Assembly (NCBI RefSeq): GCF_004330295.1
Contig: NZ_SJOJ01000025.1
Coordinates: 17,638-81,637 of the forward strand
Reading direction: 5' to 3'
Origin: Rahnella victoriana
Lineage (GTDB): Bacteria; Pseudomonadota; Gammaproteobacteria; Enterobacterales; Enterobacteriaceae
DNA length: 64,000 nucleotides
Both the position numbers and the translations under genes were made by a program. The notes beneath the pieces are model-generated. The model worked only from the letters and a program-made list of their open reading frames with translations, did not search any database and was not told where the DNA came from. Each line of letters opens with the position of its first letter. The stretch's first letter is position 1. Positions 34,873 through 43,377 of this stretch are shown here, piece after piece.

Positions 34873-36036
34873 ATGAAGATAAGCCATATTGAATGTTTCC
34901 CGCTGAAAATTACGCCACAACAAGCCTATCTTGGAGGGAGTGTTGAAGGTCACAACAGCGATTATTACTATCGCCCGGAGTATCGCTGTGTCTATTCGCG
35001 AAAAATGGAAACGTGCCTGGTTAAGATCACGACCAATGAAGGGTATGTCGGTTGGGGAGAGGCGCTGGCACCGGTAGTACCTCAGGTGATCGCCGAATTA
35101 ATTAACCATCTTTTTGCCCCGTTACTGATTGGCCAGTCGCCGTTCGCCAGTGGGGTACTGAACTCTAAAATGTACGATGCCATGCGCGACCGTGGCCATA
35201 TTACTGGCTATCACATTGATGCTATCGCCGCGGTGGATATTGCCTTGTGGGATCTGAAAGGCAAGATCCTTCAACTCCCGGTCTATCAGTTACTCGGCGG
35301 CGCCTATCGCGAGACAATTCCTTGCTATGTCTCTGGGTTGCCCGAACCTGACCTGCCTACCCGCTGTCATCTGGCGAAGCAATGGCAAGACAAAGGTTTT
35401 AATGCCTTCAAACTGGCGTTGGGCTATGGGGTAAGGGAAGACATCGAAAACGTGAGCGGGATTCGTGAAACGTTGGGCAACGACGCTGATATTTTTCTCG
35501 ATGCCCACTGGAATTACAGTGTGGCGCAAGCCGCTGAATTGGCAGCAGCCTTGCATCCATTAGGAGTCGGTTTCCTTGAAGCCCCGCTCCTGCCTGAAGA
35601 TATTGCGGGTCACCGTGAATTGCGGGCGAAAAGTCCCGTCGCTATCGCGATCGGGGAAACCGAGCGCACCCGCTATCAGTTTAAGCCGTTCATCGAGCAA
35701 CGCGCTGCCGATATTCTGCAACCAGATGTTGGCCGTACCGGCATCAGTGAAATGATGCACATTGCTTCCATGGCAGAAGCCTGGAATCTACAGGTTGCGC
35801 CTCATCTTAGCGTCGGCTTAGGTCCCTGCATTGCCGCTTCAATCCAGGTTGCAGCCGCGATCCCTAACCTCTTTATGCTGGAGTACCAGCCGCCGGTTTT
35901 TGCCATTGCTAATCAGCTACTCAACACACCACTGGTGTGTGAGCAGGGACATTACCAAAGACCTGAAGGCCACGGTCTGGGTATTGAAATTAATGAAGAA
36001 CGTGTTCGTGAATATGTCATGGGGGCAACATGTTAA
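34873..36036 (+). CDS. Mandelate racemase/muconate lactonising (enolase-superfamily) sugar-acid dehydratase
   Basis: A 387-residue enolase-superfamily protein. After the N-terminal capping domain, the barrel shows KLALGYG, metal ligands in DAHWNYS, EAPLLPED and IGETERTR, and HLSVGLGPC near the C-terminal catalytic positions. The DAHWNY and PHLSVG style resembles D-galactonate dehydratase-like members. It should dehydrate an aldonate to a 2-keto-3-deoxy acid. ATG 34873 has GGAG in front; an ATG at 34855 overlaps the transporter stop. The exact sugar acid is not readable. Confidence 0.8.
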   Translation: MKISHIECFPLKITPQQAYLGGSVEGHNSDYYYRPEYRCVYSRKMETCLVKITTNEGYVGWGEALAPVVPQVIAELINHLFAPLLIGQSPFASGVLNSKMYDAMRDRGHITGYHIDAIAAVDIALWDLKGKILQLPVYQLLGGAYRETIPCYVSGLPEPDLPTRCHLAKQWQDKGFNAFKLALGYGVREDIENVSGIRETLGNDADIFLDAHWNYSVAQAAELAAALHPLGVGFLEAPLLPEDIAGHRELRAKSPVAIAIGETERTRYQFKPFIEQRAADILQPDVGRTGISEMMHIASMAEAWNLQVAPHLSVGLGPCIAASIQVAAAIPNLFMLEYQPPVFAIANQLLNTPLVCEQGHYQRPEGHGLGIEINEERVREYVMGATC

Positions 36037-36926
36037 AGGGTAATGTGCCAATTCTGGCAACGGCATTTGATAAGCTAGGTAACGTTGATTTCACTTCAAT
36101 TGAAAAACTGGTGCGGTTCTTGTTGAGCCAGGGTATTGACGGCCTGGCGCTGTTTGGCAATGCCTCAGAAGGCTATGCGCTAACCAGTGGAGAGAAAGAA
36201 GCGCTATTCCATTGTGTAAAACGACTGACCGGAAACTTGCCACTGGTCGCCGCTGCGGGAGGAGCCAGCTCAGCCGTTGCCATCGAGGATATTAATCGCG
36301 TTAAACAATGGGGCGCTCAGGTGGCGATGGTCAACCCACCCTCAGTGGTTAAACCCGGCCCGGATGAGATTTTCCATTTTTATCGCGACATCTGTCATGC
36401 CTGCGATATAGAGATAATGATCCAGGATGCGCCGATGATGACCGGGGTGACGATACCGGTCGCCACGCTGGTCAAACTCTGCCAGGCGTTTGCCGCGATC
36501 AAATACATTAAAGTTGAACAACCGCCGACGACTCTCAAAATCACAGCGCTCAAAAATGCCCTCGGTGATAGCGTCGGCTTGTTTGGTGGGCTGAATGCCG
36601 GCTTCTTGTATGAAGAGCTTCGACGCGGCGTGATTGGCACCATGCCTGCCTGCGAGTTCCCCGATGTGATCAATGCCATTCTGCGGGCCTTTCCGCGCAG
36701 TGAACTGGAAGCACAGGCGCAATTTTATCGCTATCTTCCCTTCCTGCGTTATGGGGTTCAACCGGGTATTGGCGTAGCCATCCACAAAACCGTTTTGCAT
36801 AAAGCTGGCATTTTTGCCACGGACTACGTTCGCGAACCGGCAAAACCGATAGATGATATCACACGGGATGAACTGCAAAATCTCACTGCTGCATTGCCAC
36901 TGGCAGTCTTCGGAGCGAGCCAATGA
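36030..36926 (+). CDS. DHDPS-family aldolase/dehydratase
   Basis: A 298-residue class I TIM-barrel enzyme. GNASEGYAL occupies the pyruvate-binding loop and the Schiff-base Lys is in YIKVEQPP. The usual Y-N-x-P tyrosine motif reads MIQDAPMMTG, so the proton-relay Tyr is replaced, a pattern I associate with sugar-acid dehydratase/aldolase branches rather than true DapA. It could cleave or further dehydrate the 2-keto-3-deoxy acid without phosphorylation. It overlaps the dehydratase gene by 7 bp and the kinase gene by 4. Confidence 0.8.
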   Translation: MLKGNVPILATAFDKLGNVDFTSIEKLVRFLLSQGIDGLALFGNASEGYALTSGEKEALFHCVKRLTGNLPLVAAAGGASSAVAIEDINRVKQWGAQVAMVNPPSVVKPGPDEIFHFYRDICHACDIEIMIQDAPMMTGVTIPVATLVKLCQAFAAIKYIKVEQPPTTLKITALKNALGDSVGLFGGLNAGFLYEELRRGVIGTMPACEFPDVINAILRAFPRSELEAQAQFYRYLPFLRYGVQPGIGVAIHKTVLHKAGIFATDYVREPAKPIDDITRDELQNLTAALPLAVFGASQ

Positions 36927-37816
36927 ACTACATTGCCGTAGATTGGGGTACCAGTAATTTTCGCGCGCTGAGTGTACGTAATGGCGTCGTCACACGCATG
37001 GTTGAAGACACGTGCGGGGTGGGAAAATGCCAGCGCGAGCAGTTGCCTGATATTCTTCGCCAGCAATTGCTGCGCCTAAAGGATGCCTGGGACGCACAGC
37101 TCCCGGTTATTCTGTGTGGCATGATTGGCAGCAATATCGGCATTGCCGATGCCGGATACCTGGAGTTGCCACTCAGTTTTGCCGCCTTACTTGGCAAAGG
37201 TCGCGAGCTCAAGGGGGTACTCTCCAATCCTCTCACTCTGCGCCCGGGTATATGCGACCGCCGCGTTAATGAAGTGTGCCGGGGTGAGGAGATGCAACTC
37301 GCGGGTGCATTAACGTTAACCGATGCCAGCCGCTTCGCTGCGGTGGGGACGCACAGTAAATGGATAACCGTTGATCGCTCGAAACAGCAGGTTGAGAGCT
37401 TACGCACCCTCATGACCGGTGAACTTTATCATTTCGTTGTTAACCATTCAGTGGTGGGTAAAGGTCTGCCCGAACAAATAGATTCCACTTCGGCATTTAT
37501 CGACGGGGTTAACACTGCGCAATCTTTTGATTACCCTGCCAGTGATATTATTACCGAGCTATTTCGTAGCCGCGGGCGATATATTCTTGGTGCCATAGAG
37601 CCACGCCATGCTGCAAGCTACCTTTCAGGTTTACTGATTGGCTACGAAATCCTGACCGGGCAGAAAGAGGGTGAAAGTATCTGCTTTATCGGCAATCGCA
37701 CCTTGTTGTCACTGTATCGCCAGGCCAGCGATGTGCTATCTGTCAGTTGCACCACCCTTGAAGCTGAAACCACAATCATTGCCGGACTGAATGAGGTTTT
37801 TCGCGATGATCAATAG
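36923..37816 (+). CDS. dgoK: 2-dehydro-3-deoxygalactonokinase
   Basis: A 297-residue sugar-acid kinase of the DgoK family: AVDWGTSNFRALSVRNG phosphate-1 motif, AVGTHSKWI and the acidic C-terminal CTTLEAETTIIAGL segment. It phosphorylates 2-dehydro-3-deoxy-D-galactonate (or an epimer) with ATP. ATGA overlap with the upstream lyase and a 11-bp overlap with dgoA show tight coupling. Confidence 0.87.
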   Translation: MNYIAVDWGTSNFRALSVRNGVVTRMVEDTCGVGKCQREQLPDILRQQLLRLKDAWDAQLPVILCGMIGSNIGIADAGYLELPLSFAALLGKGRELKGVLSNPLTLRPGICDRRVNEVCRGEEMQLAGALTLTDASRFAAVGTHSKWITVDRSKQQVESLRTLMTGELYHFVVNHSVVGKGLPEQIDSTSAFIDGVNTAQSFDYPASDIITELFRSRGRYILGAIEPRHAASYLSGLLIGYEILTGQKEGESICFIGNRTLLSLYRQASDVLSVSCTTLEAETTIIAGLNEVFRDDQ

Positions 37817-38402
37817 TGCAAAAGTCGTCGCCATTCTGCGGGGGATCACCGCAGAGGAGGCGATAGAACATGTCGCCTGTCTGCTGGAATATGGCATCAA
37901 TACGGTGGAGATCACCACCAACTCCCCTGGCTGGGATCAGAGTGTGCAACAGATTAGTCGCCAGTTTGGCGAACGGGTGCGAGTGGGAGCCGGGACGGTG
38001 CTCACGCCTGAGCAGGTGGAAACCAGTGCCTTACGCGGAGCAGGGTTTATTTTAACGCCCAATCTTGATTTCCGTGTTGTCACTGCTGCAAAGCGTCATG
38101 GTCTGGATGTCTGTGCCGGCGTTTTTACCAGTAGCGAAATTTTCTCGGCCTGTGAGATGGGAGTGGATGTGCTGAAAATTTTCCCTGCTGCGGCGCTGCC
38201 GGTTAACTATCCGCAATTGATCAAGGGCCCGCTATCACAAGCAAGCCACTTCTGCGCAGTGGGTGGTGTTGATATTGAAAATGCAGCCGATTATTTACAG
38301 TATTACGACAGCGTAGGAATCGGTTCTGCACTCTACCGTTGTGGGCAAAGTGTGGTGACTACGGCTGAACGCTGCCAGCAGTTACTACAGGATGGGAAAT
38401 GA
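37806..38402 (+). CDS. dgoA: 2-dehydro-3-deoxy-6-phosphogalactonate aldolase
   Basis: A 198-residue KDPG/KDPGal aldolase. VVAILRGITAEEA, VEITTNSP (catalytic Glu), RVGAGTVLT and the Schiff-base Lys in VLKIFPAAAL are all present. It cleaves the phosphorylated keto-deoxy acid to pyruvate and glyceraldehyde-3-phosphate. ATG 37806 is preferred (GAGG upstream) over ATG 37791. Its 3' end overlaps the convergent IclR gene by 18 bp. Confidence 0.9.
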   Translation: MINSAKVVAILRGITAEEAIEHVACLLEYGINTVEITTNSPGWDQSVQQISRQFGERVRVGAGTVLTPEQVETSALRGAGFILTPNLDFRVVTAAKRHGLDVCAGVFTSSEIFSACEMGVDVLKIFPAAALPVNYPQLIKGPLSQASHFCAVGGVDIENAADYLQYYDSVGIGSALYRCGQSVVTTAERCQQLLQDGK

Positions 38403-39074
38403 TTCTCTACTGATTTTCTGTGCTGCAGTCATTAAAAATTGGCGAAAACTATCAATATTGAGTTTGTCACCCTGAATATTAGACAATGCTATGGCTGCTT
38501 GCATGCCAGGAATAATACAGGCCAGTCGGTAATCTGTCTGGCTGTATACTTTTTCAAATACCTGATGTCGCCTTGCCTCTTGTATATCATTTTTCAACAA
38601 ATTGTGGTCATGGACACCAATGCGAGCGACTATTTCTTCATCACTCATGGCTGAGAGTAGTTTAATGCCAATGACTGAATCATGAATCGGATAGGACTCA
38701 TAATTCCCGATAGCACGGGCGATACTTTTCCCTCCACGGGTATGGATTAAATACGTCACATTCTTCCCGCTTAATATACCAACAACGATAGAAACAGAGT
38801 GACTACCAATTTCCTCTAGCATTCCCAACACTGCGCTATAAAAGGTTGAGTTATGTATCGCACGGGCAGAGAGCTGGTGGATACCCATCCCTAGACTATA
38901 TTTTTTTCGTATATCTTGCTCCACCATTTCCAGTGACAATAAAGTCTGCATCAACCGAGTGACTTTTGCTGAATCCAGTTCCAAAGTCCGCCCCATCTCC
39001 CTGATACCTAAAGCACGATTTCCGGAGGACAATAATTTCAAACAACGAAATGCATCATAAACTGTGTTGTTCAT
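38385..39074 (-). CDS. IclR-family regulator of the sugar-acid operon
   Basis: A 229-residue IclR-type protein: winged helix at about 5-60 (DAFRCLKLLSSGNRALGIRE, SAKVTRLMQTLLSLEMVEQ), effector domain after about residue 80 with IVVGILSGKNVTYL and GIKLLSAMSDEEI. ATG 39074 with GAGG is better than the upstream TTG at 39086. dgo operons usually carry a GntR regulator; here an IclR protein sits convergently at the operon end with 18 bp coding overlap. The gene is more AT-rich than dgoA-dgoK. Confidence 0.85.
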   Translation of the reverse strand: MNNTVYDAFRCLKLLSSGNRALGIREMGRTLELDSAKVTRLMQTLLSLEMVEQDIRKKYSLGMGIHQLSARAIHNSTFYSAVLGMLEEIGSHSVSIVVGILSGKNVTYLIHTRGGKSIARAIGNYESYPIHDSVIGIKLLSAMSDEEIVARIGVHDHNLLKNDIQEARRHQVFEKVYSQTDYRLACIIPGMQAAIALSNIQGDKLNIDSFRQFLMTAAQKISRESFPIL

Positions 39075-39250
39075 CTCATACCTCAATTATGGGAAAGTGA
39101 TATTTTTTCCCCCGTTTAAACAGTGCTAAATAGCTTCGCAAAATAGTAGATCACACTTAGAGGGGACTCAGCCCGGATTGTGCGATCTGGGGGCCGCTTG
39201 GAAAACGGAAAATATCCTACGCTAAGCCAGTGACTTAAGCAGGTATGACG

Positions 39251-39273
39251 GTCCGCTTTGTGCCAAAAGCGGA
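39251..39273. repeat. Dispersed palindromic repeat, copy 4
   Basis: TCCGCTTT-TGTGCCA-AAAGCGGA-type inverted repeat; 18 of 19 core bases match the copy at 24603. It lies in the 273-bp gap between the IclR gene and the membrane protein, which otherwise shows nothing. Confidence 0.6.
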
Positions 39274-39347
39274 AGTCACGAACAGTAAAGTGCGTTAATC
39301 AAAGGGGTGCAGGTCAGTGAGATGGGTTGGCAAACCGGTCAGCGAAT

Positions 39348-39854
39348 TCACCCACGAAGCATCTGAGCTGCTAGTCTAAGATATTTCATGTAAAAGCCCA
39401 GCGCTCGCCCACTGTAAAACCCAACACTCAGACCGGATGCAATCGCCAAGATTGTTAGTTGCATAAGAGATAGACTATGAGGATTAGCCATCGCCTCGGA
39501 GTACCCTAGATAATAACGCACCGCAAAATATAACAAAAAAACAATCAATACAGAAATTGTACCAGGTATGTTAATTGTATTAACTTTAGTTCCCAGACTT
39601 ACAGCCGCTTTTTGAGTAAATTTGAATATTATGAGTGCGCTTATTATAAAGGACGATAACCAATATACTGACATAGTTAATGGTAGCGGATGGTGCCATA
39701 TCGACCATAAAGAAAGGCTCAGGAAGATACAAGGTAACAAAATAAAGCTATGAATATCAACGTCCCTACGGTGGCGGGCTTTAAAACAGTAATATAGCGT
39801 GACAAAGAAAACGACAAATACCCAAGTAGGGGTATTCTCCAACGTTATCAACAT
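39348..39854 (-). CDS. Small multi-spanning membrane protein (DUF6622-like)
   Basis: A 168-residue protein with about five hydrophobic helices and a short N-terminus LENTPTWVFVVFFVTLYYCFKARHRR, the W/F-rich first helix followed by an Arg-rich turn seen in the DUF6622-type proteins. The gene is AT-rich compared with its neighbours and is flanked by gene-poor DNA. No function can be assigned. Confidence 0.65.
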   Translation of the reverse strand: MLITLENTPTWVFVVFFVTLYYCFKARHRRDVDIHSFILLPCIFLSLSLWSIWHHPLPLTMSVYWLSSFIISALIIFKFTQKAAVSLGTKVNTINIPGTISVLIVFLLYFAVRYYLGYSEAMANPHSLSLMQLTILAIASGLSVGFYSGRALGFYMKYLRLAAQMLRG

Positions 39855-40465
39855 AATAGGTCCATTTTAAGATTTAATAAAGGGGGAAGGGAAATAGTAT
39901 TCTCCAAAATTAAATAAATACAAGGTCATTTGAATGAATTTGGCTATAAGTAGATAAAACGGTCATCAAGGCTTGAAACCGTCATTCGTGCCTTCCCTGG
40001 TATTCTGCAACAACTCGATCCCCAGTCATTCATTATGACCTGCTCCCCATTGCTCAAGACGCCTCGATGTAAGTATACATTCCGAACTTCCGCTGTTCGC
40101 TCATACCGAACCTTCAGCGCCACGCACTCGTCCTCTTAGTACCCATGCGGACCCCGCTCATGTCCCTGCCATGTCGGTCAAATGTGAGCCGGTCACTTCG
40201 GGCGTACAGGCACCTGTTTACACAGCGCATGAGACATAACTAACGACGTGGTCACTGAACGATGAACGGCAAGGGCATCGACCATGGCCTCAAGAACAGT
40301 CGGTTGAGAAAACGCACAACGTACGGTTAAGCCGTCCTCTCCTGTCATCCCAGCACTATCTCCGCAAGTTGATCCGTTCGCCCCTCGCGCACCGAACTGT
40401 CCTATTCTGCCGTCCTCTGAACTCTCATTTCCTATACTGGTAGTTTGTGAAAAAAACGGGGAGGG
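39855..40465. other. 611-bp gene-poor region
   Basis: No frame with a plausible start, ribosome site or recognisable product. Composition changes from AT-rich (to about 39970) to mixed. It holds one dispersed repeat (40089) and, just before 40466, a GGGAGGG ribosome site for the MscS gene. Otherwise I see nothing in it. Confidence 0.45.
40089..40105. repeat. Dispersed palindromic repeat, copy 5 (half)
   Basis: TCCGCTGTTCGCTCATA, matching the core of the copies at 24562 and 32888. Confidence 0.5.
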
Positions 40466-40468
40466 ATG

Positions 40469-41575
40469 ATGGATTTCTTATCACGCTTTGATGTCATCGC
40501 ATTAGTGATGTCGCCGGTATTTTGGATCGGGGTGGCGACGATGTGTGTCGTGACGTTCGTGACCTACTGGCTGATTAACTGGTTGTTGTCGTTTCTGCGT
40601 AAGGGCGTCAGGACATGGGGAGATATGCATCCGGCGACCGACAGAATGCGGTTTATTCTCGGTGATATGCTTGACCGGACCAGCAGCCTGCTGATCTTTG
40701 TCGCGGCGTTCCTGTTCAGCCTGCGGTTCGTTAATTTACCCGATAATCTCTATAACACCATCAGTCACGCCTGGTTCCTGGTGCTGGCGTTGCAGATGGC
40801 GCTGTGGCTGGATCAGGGCGTTGTCTCGTGGCTTCGGCACATCATGCATCAGCCGGGAATGAATAAGAATCCGGTCACGCTGGTGATCACCGGACTGATA
40901 TTCCGCGCGGTGGTCTGGTCGGTGATGCTGTTGTCGATTCTGGCGAATGTGGGCGTCAATATTACCGCGCTGGTCGCCAGTCTGGGGGTCGGCGGTATCG
41001 CCATTGCACTGGCTATCCAGACCATTCTCAGCGATGTCTTCGCCTCACTTTCCATCGGCTTTGATAAGCCTTTCGAAATCGGTGATTTTGTGGTGTTCAA
41101 TGATGTCGCCGGGACCGTCGAACATATTGGTCTGAAAACCACCCGCATCCGCAGTTTAAGCGGGGAACAGATCGTCTGCGGCAATGCCATATTACTTCAG
41201 CAGACCTTGCACAATTACAAACGCATGCAGACCCGTCGTATCGTGTTTAATTTTGGGGTGGCGCTGAATACGCCGCCGGATAAGTTGCGCAATATTGGTG
41301 AAGCGTTGAAAGAGATTATTACCGAGATGGGCGAAACCAAATTCGACCGGGCGCATCTGCTGGGATTTGGCACTGACCGCCTTAATTTCGAAGTGGTGCA
41401 TATCGTCAATACCGCTGATTACAATAAATATATGGATATTCAGCAGGAAATTAATATCCGGATTATTGAGAAGTTAATGGAGAACGGCATCGAAATGGCA
41501 CTGCCAAATATGATTGTGAAAACGCCGGATGCCCGGATGCCGGGGGAGGCGCCGCAGCCTGCGGCGGAAGGGTGA
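40469..41575 (+). CDS. MscS-family mechanosensitive channel
   Basis: A 368-residue inner-membrane channel: three to four N-terminal hydrophobic segments (about 5-125), the pore-lining TM3 with GVNITALVASLGVGGIAIALAIQ (Gly/Ala packing), then the beta domain FDKPFEIGDFVVFNDVAGTVE and the C-terminal vestibule. It releases solutes during hypo-osmotic shock. Two adjacent ATGs (40466, 40469) follow GGGAGGG; the second gives better spacing. It stands alone. Confidence 0.9.
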   Translation: MDFLSRFDVIALVMSPVFWIGVATMCVVTFVTYWLINWLLSFLRKGVRTWGDMHPATDRMRFILGDMLDRTSSLLIFVAAFLFSLRFVNLPDNLYNTISHAWFLVLALQMALWLDQGVVSWLRHIMHQPGMNKNPVTLVITGLIFRAVVWSVMLLSILANVGVNITALVASLGVGGIAIALAIQTILSDVFASLSIGFDKPFEIGDFVVFNDVAGTVEHIGLKTTRIRSLSGEQIVCGNAILLQQTLHNYKRMQTRRIVFNFGVALNTPPDKLRNIGEALKEIITEMGETKFDRAHLLGFGTDRLNFEVVHIVNTADYNKYMDIQQEINIRIIEKLMENGIEMALPNMIVKTPDARMPGEAPQPAAEG

Positions 41576-41692
41576 TGTACCGTTTTCAGGCAATTCCGCC
41601 ATGCTTTGCTACGCTTTCTGAGCATTGAATTTTCTGAGCCTGACCCTGCATACCGTACTGTTTTCCCTTCAATTACCTGAGGAGTGCATACT

Positions 41693-42529
41693 ATGCCATT
41701 TGTTAAAACCCAAGACGGCGTCAATATTTTCTTCAAAGACTGGGGTTCCAAAAGCGCACAACCTGTTGTTTTTCATCATGGCTGGCCGTTAAGCGCCGAT
41801 GACTGGGATACACAAATGCTGTTCTTCCTGAAAGAAGGTTTTCGTGTGATCGCCATTGACCGCCGGGGCCACGGACGCTCAGATCAGACCAGCGAAGGCA
41901 ACGATATGGATCATTACGCGTCGGATGCTTCCGCCGTGGCCGAGCATCTTGATCTGCACGATGCGGTGCATATCGGGCATTCCACCGGTGGCGGGCAGGT
42001 GGCGCGGTATGTCGCGAAATTTGGACAGCCGCAGGGCCGGGTGGCGAAGGCGGTGTTGATCAGTGCCGTGCCGCCGCTGATGGTGAAAACAGACAGTAAT
42101 CCTGAGGGGACGCCGATTGAGGTGTTTGACGGTTTTCGCAGCGCGCTGGCGGCCAACCGTGCGCAGTTCTATTTAGACGTTGCCACCGGGCCGTTTTATG
42201 GGTTTAACCGCGACGGGGCGGAGGTCTCGCAGGGCACCATCAACAACTGGTGGCGTCAGGGCATGACAGGCAGCGCCAATGCGCATTACGAAGGCATTAA
42301 AGCGTTTTCAGAAACGGATCAGACAGAAGATCTTAAAGCGATCACGGTGCCGGTGCTGGTGTTGCAGGGCGATGACGATCAGGTGGTGCCGTATAAAGAT
42401 GCGTCACTGCTGCAGGATAAACTGCTCGCCGACAGCACCCTGAAAATCTATCCGGGTTATCCTCACGGTATGCACACCACCCATGCGGACGTGATAAACG
42501 CTGACATTCTGGCGTTTATCCGCAGTTAA
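41693..42529 (+). CDS. Alpha/beta hydrolase, non-haem chloroperoxidase-like
   Basis: A 278-residue hydrolase. The oxyanion loop HHGWPLSADDW, the nucleophile elbow GHSTGGGQVARY (Ser about 99), an acid in LQGDDDQVVP and the His in YPHGMHTTH form the triad of the cofactor-free haloperoxidase/arylesterase group. It likely hydrolyses small esters and shows perhydrolase activity. GAGGAG precedes ATG 41693; an in-frame ATG at 41684 is less well placed. A strong terminator follows. Confidence 0.9.
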   Translation: MPFVKTQDGVNIFFKDWGSKSAQPVVFHHGWPLSADDWDTQMLFFLKEGFRVIAIDRRGHGRSDQTSEGNDMDHYASDASAVAEHLDLHDAVHIGHSTGGGQVARYVAKFGQPQGRVAKAVLISAVPPLMVKTDSNPEGTPIEVFDGFRSALAANRAQFYLDVATGPFYGFNRDGAEVSQGTINNWWRQGMTGSANAHYEGIKAFSETDQTEDLKAITVPVLVLQGDDDQVVPYKDASLLQDKLLADSTLKIYPGYPHGMHTTHADVINADILAFIRS

Positions 42530-42554
42530 TGTCTGTGTCGTGTAGGTCTTTCAG

Positions 42555-42578
42555 AACCCGCCCGTGGCGGGTTTTTTT
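42555..42578 (+). terminator. Rho-independent terminator
   Basis: AACCCGCC-CGT-GGCGGGTT followed by a run of T, 25 bases after the hydrolase stop; the A-rich complement is short, so it mainly serves the + strand. Confidence 0.9.
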
Positions 42579-42588
42579 GTCTTTCATA

Positions 42589-42978
42589 TCAAATCAGCGG
42601 GCTGAGTTTTTGGTGTATCTCGTCCATCCCTTTGATGTCTTTTTCTGAATAATACACGGTATTCAGCGCGTCAAACTGTTCAAGACGGGACAGGGCGTTA
42701 AATGCCTGGGCGACATCCGTATGCGTATCAAATACCTCGTCGGTTCGGATCTTGTCTGTTCTGGCGGCTTTAATTTCCGCCCTGAGCCGGAGGATGATTA
42801 ACTGATTACTGAAATACTGGTTTTCTAAATCGCCGGAGGAAATTTTTGCTGTCACGCTGACCGGTTGCTCCGAAGTGCGCGCCGGAAAAGAGAGCGCATT
42901 TATTGACTGAATTGTCTGCGCTTCGGGTGAGCTGCATCCTGTCAAAATAAATGCCAGTAAAATCATGGTTTTCTTCAC
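42589..42978 (-). CDS. Small predicted lipoprotein
   Basis: A 129-residue protein from a GTG start at 42978 (AGGA upstream) with a lipoprotein signal: KKTMILLAFILTGCSS, lipobox LTGC with Cys15 as the lipidated residue, followed by SS (outer-membrane sorting expected). The mature part is hydrophilic and helical with no family I recognise. An ATG ten codons upstream would also work. Convergent with the hydrolase gene. Confidence 0.65.
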   Translation of the reverse strand: MKKTMILLAFILTGCSSPEAQTIQSINALSFPARTSEQPVSVTAKISSGDLENQYFSNQLIILRLRAEIKAARTDKIRTDEVFDTHTDVAQAFNALSRLEQFDALNTVYYSEKDIKGMDEIHQKLSPLI

Positions 42979-43154
42979 GCGTATTCCTGTCTGTTCTTTG
43001 AGTTTCAATCGTTGCGACGCATTTTAACAGGGCAAAACAGGGTGGCTGAACCGCGAGTTTGTTTAAATCTGGACGTAACAACGGTTGTTTTAAAACGTGA
43101 ATTACATTTTTCTGAAGCACTGACTGCACAGGCGCGGGAAGAAACAGACATGAA

Positions 43155-43181
43155 AAAACCCGTCAGGGGAAACGGGTTTTT
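43155..43181. terminator. Terminator-like hairpin
   Basis: AAAACCCGT (43155-43163) pairs with ACGGGTTTT (43172-43180), then T. Works in either orientation. Confidence 0.65.
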
Positions 43182-43330
43182 GTAGGTTACGAGGGGAACT
43201 CGCGAGGTATCTGTAGGTTGCTACAGAGAGGTTCACTATACACGTCATGTGTGACGAAATTGTGTAGGAGAATTCTGTATCTCACTCAACCTGAGCGCGG
43301 GAATTGCCCTTTCTTCAGGCAATAAAAAAG

Positions 43331-43340
43331 GCCCGAAGGC
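43331..43340. repeat. IS target-site duplication, left copy
   Basis: GCCCGAAGGC, identical to 44755-44764 on the other side of the IS element. Confidence 0.88.
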
Positions 43341-43377
43341 TAATGCTGGTCACTTAAGGTGACCAGCATTGTTTTTT
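43341..43377 (+). terminator. Inward hairpin at the IS left end
   Basis: AATGCTGGTCAC-TTAAG-GTGACCAGCATT (12-bp stem) followed by GTTTTTT on the + strand. It would stop transcription entering from the left and includes the last codons of the transposase. Confidence 0.75.

Larger units (their letters stand above)
43009..43340. other. 332-bp region left of the IS element
   Basis: No gene. It holds AAAACCCGT...ACGGGTTTT (43155-43180, terminator-like on both strands), CTGTAG-GTTG-CTACAG (43211-43226), ATTGCC...GGCAAT (43303-43323) and, at its end, the left half of the terminator disrupted by the IS. Confidence 0.5.
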
